The position numbers were made by a program, and so were the translations under genes. The notes below the pieces were generated by a model that searched no databases, had not been told where the DNA came from, and saw only the letters and a program-made list of their open reading frames with translations. From the NCBI RefSeq assembly GCF_029962835.1, contig NC_080574.1, positions 39,995,501 through 40,059,500 of the forward strand: 64,000 nucleotides of DNA, given 5' to 3'. Origin of the DNA: Magnolia sinica. Taxonomy: Eukaryota; Streptophyta; Magnoliopsida; Magnoliales; Magnoliaceae. Position 1 is the stretch's first letter. Every line of letters starts with the position of its first letter. Below are positions 60,501 through 64,000 of the stretch, piece after piece.

Positions 60501-61168
60501 CCAACAAAGTCTTTAATTGTCCATATTTAGGTAGATCTTAGTGGGGTAGTATGCAATTTCTTCAAGTTTAAGGTGCGAATTATGTACAAATGCCTTTCGC
60601 AGAAAGTTTCTATGCTGGAATCTTAGGTGGAGCCCACCATTATGTTTGTGATAAATATAATCTGTCCATCCATCTTCTGAGATCATTTTAGGACTCGAGA
60701 CAAAAAATGAGGAGGATACAAGACTCAAGTAGGCCACACTAAAGGAAAAAGGTGGGTAGGAAAATTTCTACCATTGAAACCTCCCCGGGGTTGATAGTGA
60801 TGTTTACGTGCCATCAATACTGTTCATACTATTATTCCTAGTGAGATAAACTCAAACCACAAATATTAGCATACTGTTCATACTATCATTCCTAGTGAGA
60901 TGAACTCAAACCACAAATATTAGCATAATTGAAAACTTTTGTAGCCCTACGAATATTTTAATTATGGGCGTCTAATCTTCACATTTTCGGCCCATTTGAA
61001 TATTGGATATACCTCATTTCTAGCACTATGTCTTAAAATGATCTCACAAAATGGATGGAAGAGTGGATTTCACACAAACAATATGGTGGGCCCCATCTAG
61101 ATTTCGAGCAGTGGACTCCTAGGAAAGGCTTTCTCATGAAATTCAGCTCATACCTAGAGTTTATTGTG

Positions 61169-61263
<95 letters not shown>

Positions 61264-64000
61264 CTACATCCATACTGTCTATTTATATTGAAAGCTTATT
61301 TTAGGGAACGATCGAAAAAATAAATTAGCTTCAAATTTTAGATGGACCTTTGTATAAGAAACAATGGTGATTAACCATTTAAAAATTCTTTTGAGCATGT
61401 TGATATTTGTGTTTCCTCTTCAGCTAGCTATTTGTGACCTTTTCAATAGGTTGGATGACGGTAAACATTTTAGTGAAATACATGTATTTTTAAAGGTAGG
61501 GATTCAATCACAATTGTTTCATTTGGGTAAATGTGTCAAATTAATATATTTGAAACATTTTATACGTTAGTTAACAAACAAGATATTCTAGATTCACTAT
61601 TAGTTTTCCAATTTTGAATTCAGATTTCATATTCAAGCTTCTTGTTAGACTTTGGATTTCAAATTTAACAAACAGGCCCTTAGTATAAAAATGAAAGAAA
61701 TGGAACGCATAAATGATTTTCCTAGCCGTCTGATTCTTTTGCATAACACGGTCCACCTTAGTTTTGAACTTTTGAGGCATGCAGTGTGCACACATCTTGA
61801 AAAGCTGGTAACTTGTACACATGTGCTATAGTGGCACGTGTGATTCCATGTACATGAGCAGGACGATACACATCAGAAAGACCCTTAAACAGGAAAACGG
61901 ATTGGTCTCCCCCTGCCACCAGCCAATGGCTGAAGGTCGGTGCTCAGTGGGCCCCACCATGATGTATGTGTTTCATCCATACCCTCCTGGATCATTTTAT
62001 GATATGAGACCAAAATTGAGGTATTTCCTAATCTCAAGTGTACCACATTACAGGACGTCAATCATTAAAAACTTTATGGGAGCCATAAAAATTTTTGATA
62101 GCCCATCTTTGTTTTTTTCCCTTCATCTAGGTCTGTATGACCTAATTAACAGATTAGATGTCAAATAAACAGTACAGGCCTTAGGAGGATTTTAATGGTG
62201 GATATCTAATCACTATTGTTTTCCAGTGGTGTGGTCCACCTGAAATTTATATCCCTTTCATTTTTGGGATCAAGCACTAAAATGATCTGTAAAAATGGAT
62301 GAACGGCATGGATGAAACACATACATCATGGTGGTGCCCACATATCACCGACCATCAGCCACCAGGCCGGTGTCAGGGGAAGTAGCCAATCCGTTTCCCT
62401 TAAAGGGTTGGTGTATGCTAATACAAGCAGTGCAGACTTTGGTGTCCTTGGTGGACCTACTCCTGCACGTGGATTATATCCTAACCGTACATATGGGGAG
62501 CCCACCTTTGAGTGCAGAGCAGTACAGATACAAGACCTGTGCCTATTGGCACGTGTACACATGGGGCCATTTAAAAAAAAAAAAAATCATAAAAAGAAAA
62601 TTTAAAAAAATAATAATAATAATTTATAAAATGAGCTCCCGGTGAGGATCGAACTCACGACCTTTCGCTTACGAAGCGAACGCACTACCACTATGCTACG
62701 GAAGCTTAGACGTTTAATGCTTGATGTTTTGAAAAAATATTGGAAAACTGTAAAGATTGGCCACGGATTTATATTCATAAATAATGCTAACAACTCATTT
62801 GAAGAAATTACTCAACGAAATCGTTAGCTGGGAACCGCAACAAATCAGCATTCCGGATAGAGAGTAAACGAGTAGGAACAAAATGCGATTTCCCGCTTCT
62901 TTTCTTATTATATGTTGGTTTTGGTATTTGGATGTCATTCCTGGCATTTTTTGTATAGTCATTCACAGTGAAGTATTGAGTTCTTCAAATGAAGATTGAT
63001 AATTCTATAACCACGATTTTTTATGGAGGAGCCGATGTTTACACCCAACCTGACTGATAAAATGCGTACACCCTTTTTGAATTGTCCAATAGACTTACCA
63101 TAGATGAAAAGGATGTCATCAGTTCCCTTTCTTTCCTTCACATGGACTCGAGAGAATACTTCTCTAGTCTTTGGCTTGTAAGGATCTTGGTAATTCATAG
63201 ATACACTTCTATACTCCTTACAAATTTGAAATTTCCACTTTTTCTTCATATGACTATGAGGAATATAACGTTCCTAGTACTTGCCTCTTGCCCAATGGTA
63301 ACGTGATAAACGCGTGCAAGATCCAAGCTAGTAGCTTATCAGGCATGACCCACCATGAATATGGCCTGGGTTAAATATCAAATCAGTGCTCTTATCTGGT
63401 TTATCATCTTTGCTTTTTTCTTTTCTTTTTTTTTTATGACCCGATAAGCAGTTCTGTTTGATTTTTCGACCAAAGCATATGATCACGCACACGTGTGCCA
63501 CATTGCTACATGTGAACAGCAAGTACCAATAGTTCACTTGCAAGTGCACTTAGAATGACTCTATTACTGTTCCTCGCTTCTCTTTTAACAAAAAATTAGA
63601 GTAATGTATTTGTGATTCCATCAGCATTCAAGTCATGAGATCAAACTCATAAAGATCCTAACGGAAACAGTCATTGTAACCGATATTCTTCGCAGTTGGA
63701 TCTCCTAAATCTAATGATGGTGAAATAACAAAAAATGGGTATTGTGCCATTCCATCACCATTGAATTGTAACAGATTTCATTTTTCTAATGATTGTCTCC
63801 TAAGTACAACGTGTGGTGGAATCACAAATAAGGTTATCCATACACGTTTTTCACACCATAATTAGAATCTTTGAAAAGAAAAATGCAGGTAGTTTAGTTT
63901 CTCATTGTATGTTGGAAAGAGTCAATCTGTTCAGACTTATAGGGTATGGATTTTGTGCTCTACCTGTTTTGCAGCCTGGAGGGAGTTCGAACAGTTTGAA
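54481..64000 (+). CDS. Tomosyn/Lgl-like WD40 protein, first exon and start of exon 2
   Basis: Exon 1 codes from ATG 54481 to 54519 (MFVKKLVDKASKK) and is followed by a GTAAAA donor. Exon 2 begins at 63975 after a polypyrimidine tract and TTTTGCAG, in phase 0, with PGGSSNSL, and runs off the window. The joined N-terminus resembles, from memory, plant tomosyn-type proteins (transducin/WD40 family; SNARE-binding regulators of secretion), which begin M-F-V-K-K-L-V-x-K-A-x-x-K-K-P-G-G-S. No WD40 repeats are visible because only about 21 codons lie inside. Intron 1 (54520-63974) is 9455 bp and full of MITEs. Support comes from the matched splice signals, the phase, the clean first ATG and the motif. 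The family call is an inference from a short peptide. Confidence 0.6.
56880..57440. mobile_element. Copia-LTR-like fragment
   Basis: It begins near TGTTGGGTGCGGAAGTATTACC and contains repeated TCGATC.ATCGA words, as in the copia LTR at 33383-33950. It resembles a solo or truncated LTR; ends and target duplication were not resolved. Confidence 0.35.
57461..57522. repeat. (GT)n microsatellite
   Basis: About 31 perfect GT units inside the tomosyn-like intron. Confidence 0.95.
60560..61135. mobile_element. Mutator-like foldback MITE with internal duplication
   Basis: The left arm (TGCCTTTCGCAGAAAG...GTGGAGCCCACCATTATG) faces the right arm (ATATGGTGGGCCCC...GAAAGGCTTTCTCATG). It is the same family as the elements at 9733 and 49090. 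A 54-bp unit is doubled at 60817-60870 and 60871-60924. No clear 9-bp duplication was found. Confidence 0.6.
61170..61261. repeat. (AT)n microsatellite
   Basis: About 90 bp of AT with one phase slip near 61190. Confidence 0.95.
61890..62395. mobile_element. Mutator-like foldback MITE C
   Basis: The left end AACGGATTGGTCTCCCCCTG is inverted at the right as CAGGGGAAGTAGCCAATCCG. Inner arms GTGGGCCCCACCATGATG and CATCATGGTGGTGCCCAC follow. Flanks ACCCTTAAA (61881-61889) and TCCCTTAAA (62396-62404) match at 8 of 9. Confidence 0.75.
62628..62631 (-). terminator. Pol III terminator of tRNA-Thr
   Basis: TTTT on the minus strand, two bases past the tRNA 3' end, with a second T run further downstream near 62600-62612. 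Confidence 0.7.
62634..62705 (-). tRNA. tRNA-Thr (anticodon CGT)
   Basis: A full cloverleaf on the minus strand. The acceptor stem GCTTCCG pairs with CGGGAGC. The D arm lies in TAGCATAGTGGTAG, which also fits the A box. The anticodon stem TTCGC/GCGAA encloses loop TTCGTAA with anticodon CGT, reading ACG codons. The T arm GTGAG/CTCAC contains GTTCGATCC, which fits the B box. All stems pair (one U-G in the acceptor), there is no intron, and CCA is not encoded. It lies antisense inside intron 1 of the tomosyn-like gene. A CAA-containing AT-rich upstream region is present. Confidence 0.93.
62706..63974 (+). other. Intron 1 of the tomosyn-like gene, right part
   Basis: AT-rich, ending with the pyrimidine-rich acceptor before 63975. 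A minus-strand frame of 96 codons at 63249-62959 starts with a true ATG but resembles no known protein and is probably chance. No other gene. Confidence 0.5.

Larger units (their letters stand above)
54520..60540 (+). other. Intron 1 of the tomosyn-like gene, left part
   Basis: Non-coding. It contains foldback fragments near 54850-55500 (GTGGGGCCCATCAAG, GGTGGGGCCCACACC, ATCCACTCCGTC facing GACGGAGTGGAT), a copia-LTR-like segment at about 56880-57440, and a (GT)n run at 57461-57522. No additional exon is recognised. Confidence 0.5.

Noticed and set aside
62959..63249. 96-codon minus-strand frame in the tomosyn-like intron
   Set aside because: It has a true ATG and is fairly basic, but there is no recognisable domain, no splice or promoter context, and the length is within chance for AT-rich DNA.

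Overview
The window is nuclear DNA of a flowering plant. The evidence is GT-AG split genes, Ty1/copia and Ty3/gypsy elements typical of plants, a tRNA-derived SINE, and very many foldback MITEs carrying a shared core (GTGGGNCCCACC...TGATGT and CCGTCCATCC-like words). Recollection of that MITE style suggests a magnoliid or similar early-diverging lineage; this was not tested. Only two host protein genes can be supported. Each runs off one edge of the window, and they are divergently transcribed.

Left edge (1-7.75 kb, minus strand): a TON1-recruiting-motif (TRM) family gene, DUF3741/DUF4378 type. Four coding exons can be joined in phase: 5739-5658, 5135-5056, 4145-2421 and 1997-1829. They give 685 codons plus one base. 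The C-terminal exon or exons lie left of the window. One intron has a GC donor. The 5' leader is split, with a likely first exon near 7.4-7.74 kb.

Middle (7.8-54 kb): mobile-element territory. From 9 to 19.3 kb there are foldback MITEs, a SINE, three hAT-type MITEs with 8-bp target duplications, and diverged tandem repeats. From 19.3 to 38.9 kb there is a four-part nest. A Ty1/copia element (minus strand) is interrupted in its LTR by a complete 14-kb Athila-type Ty3/gypsy element (19304-33377, target duplication ATAAA). The 5' LTR of that element holds a 3.86-kb solo LTR (28824-32681, target duplication ATCAT). The copia RT/RNase H region is separately split by a 2.8-kb hAT-like non-autonomous element (34510-37283) carrying a 1.3-kb CATC-type minisatellite. 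A 3.0-kb LTR (38911-41947) then separates this copia from a second, unrelated copia remnant on the plus strand (41948-44639). AT-rich LTR-like DNA, another SINE fragment and more MITEs follow, including two MITEs sharing one target site.

Right edge (54.2-64 kb, plus strand): the first 13 codons (54481-54519) and the start of exon 2 (63975 onward) of a gene resembling plant tomosyn/Lgl-like WD40 proteins. They are separated by a 9.45-kb intron full of MITEs. Inside that intron, on the opposite strand, is an intact tRNA-Thr(CGT) gene (62634-62705).

I found no convincing new biological system. The most informative observations are structural: nested insertions dated by target duplications, a three-copy target-site duplication, a minisatellite-bearing hAT element, a GC-AG intron with a long read-through frame, and a tRNA gene antisense within an intron.
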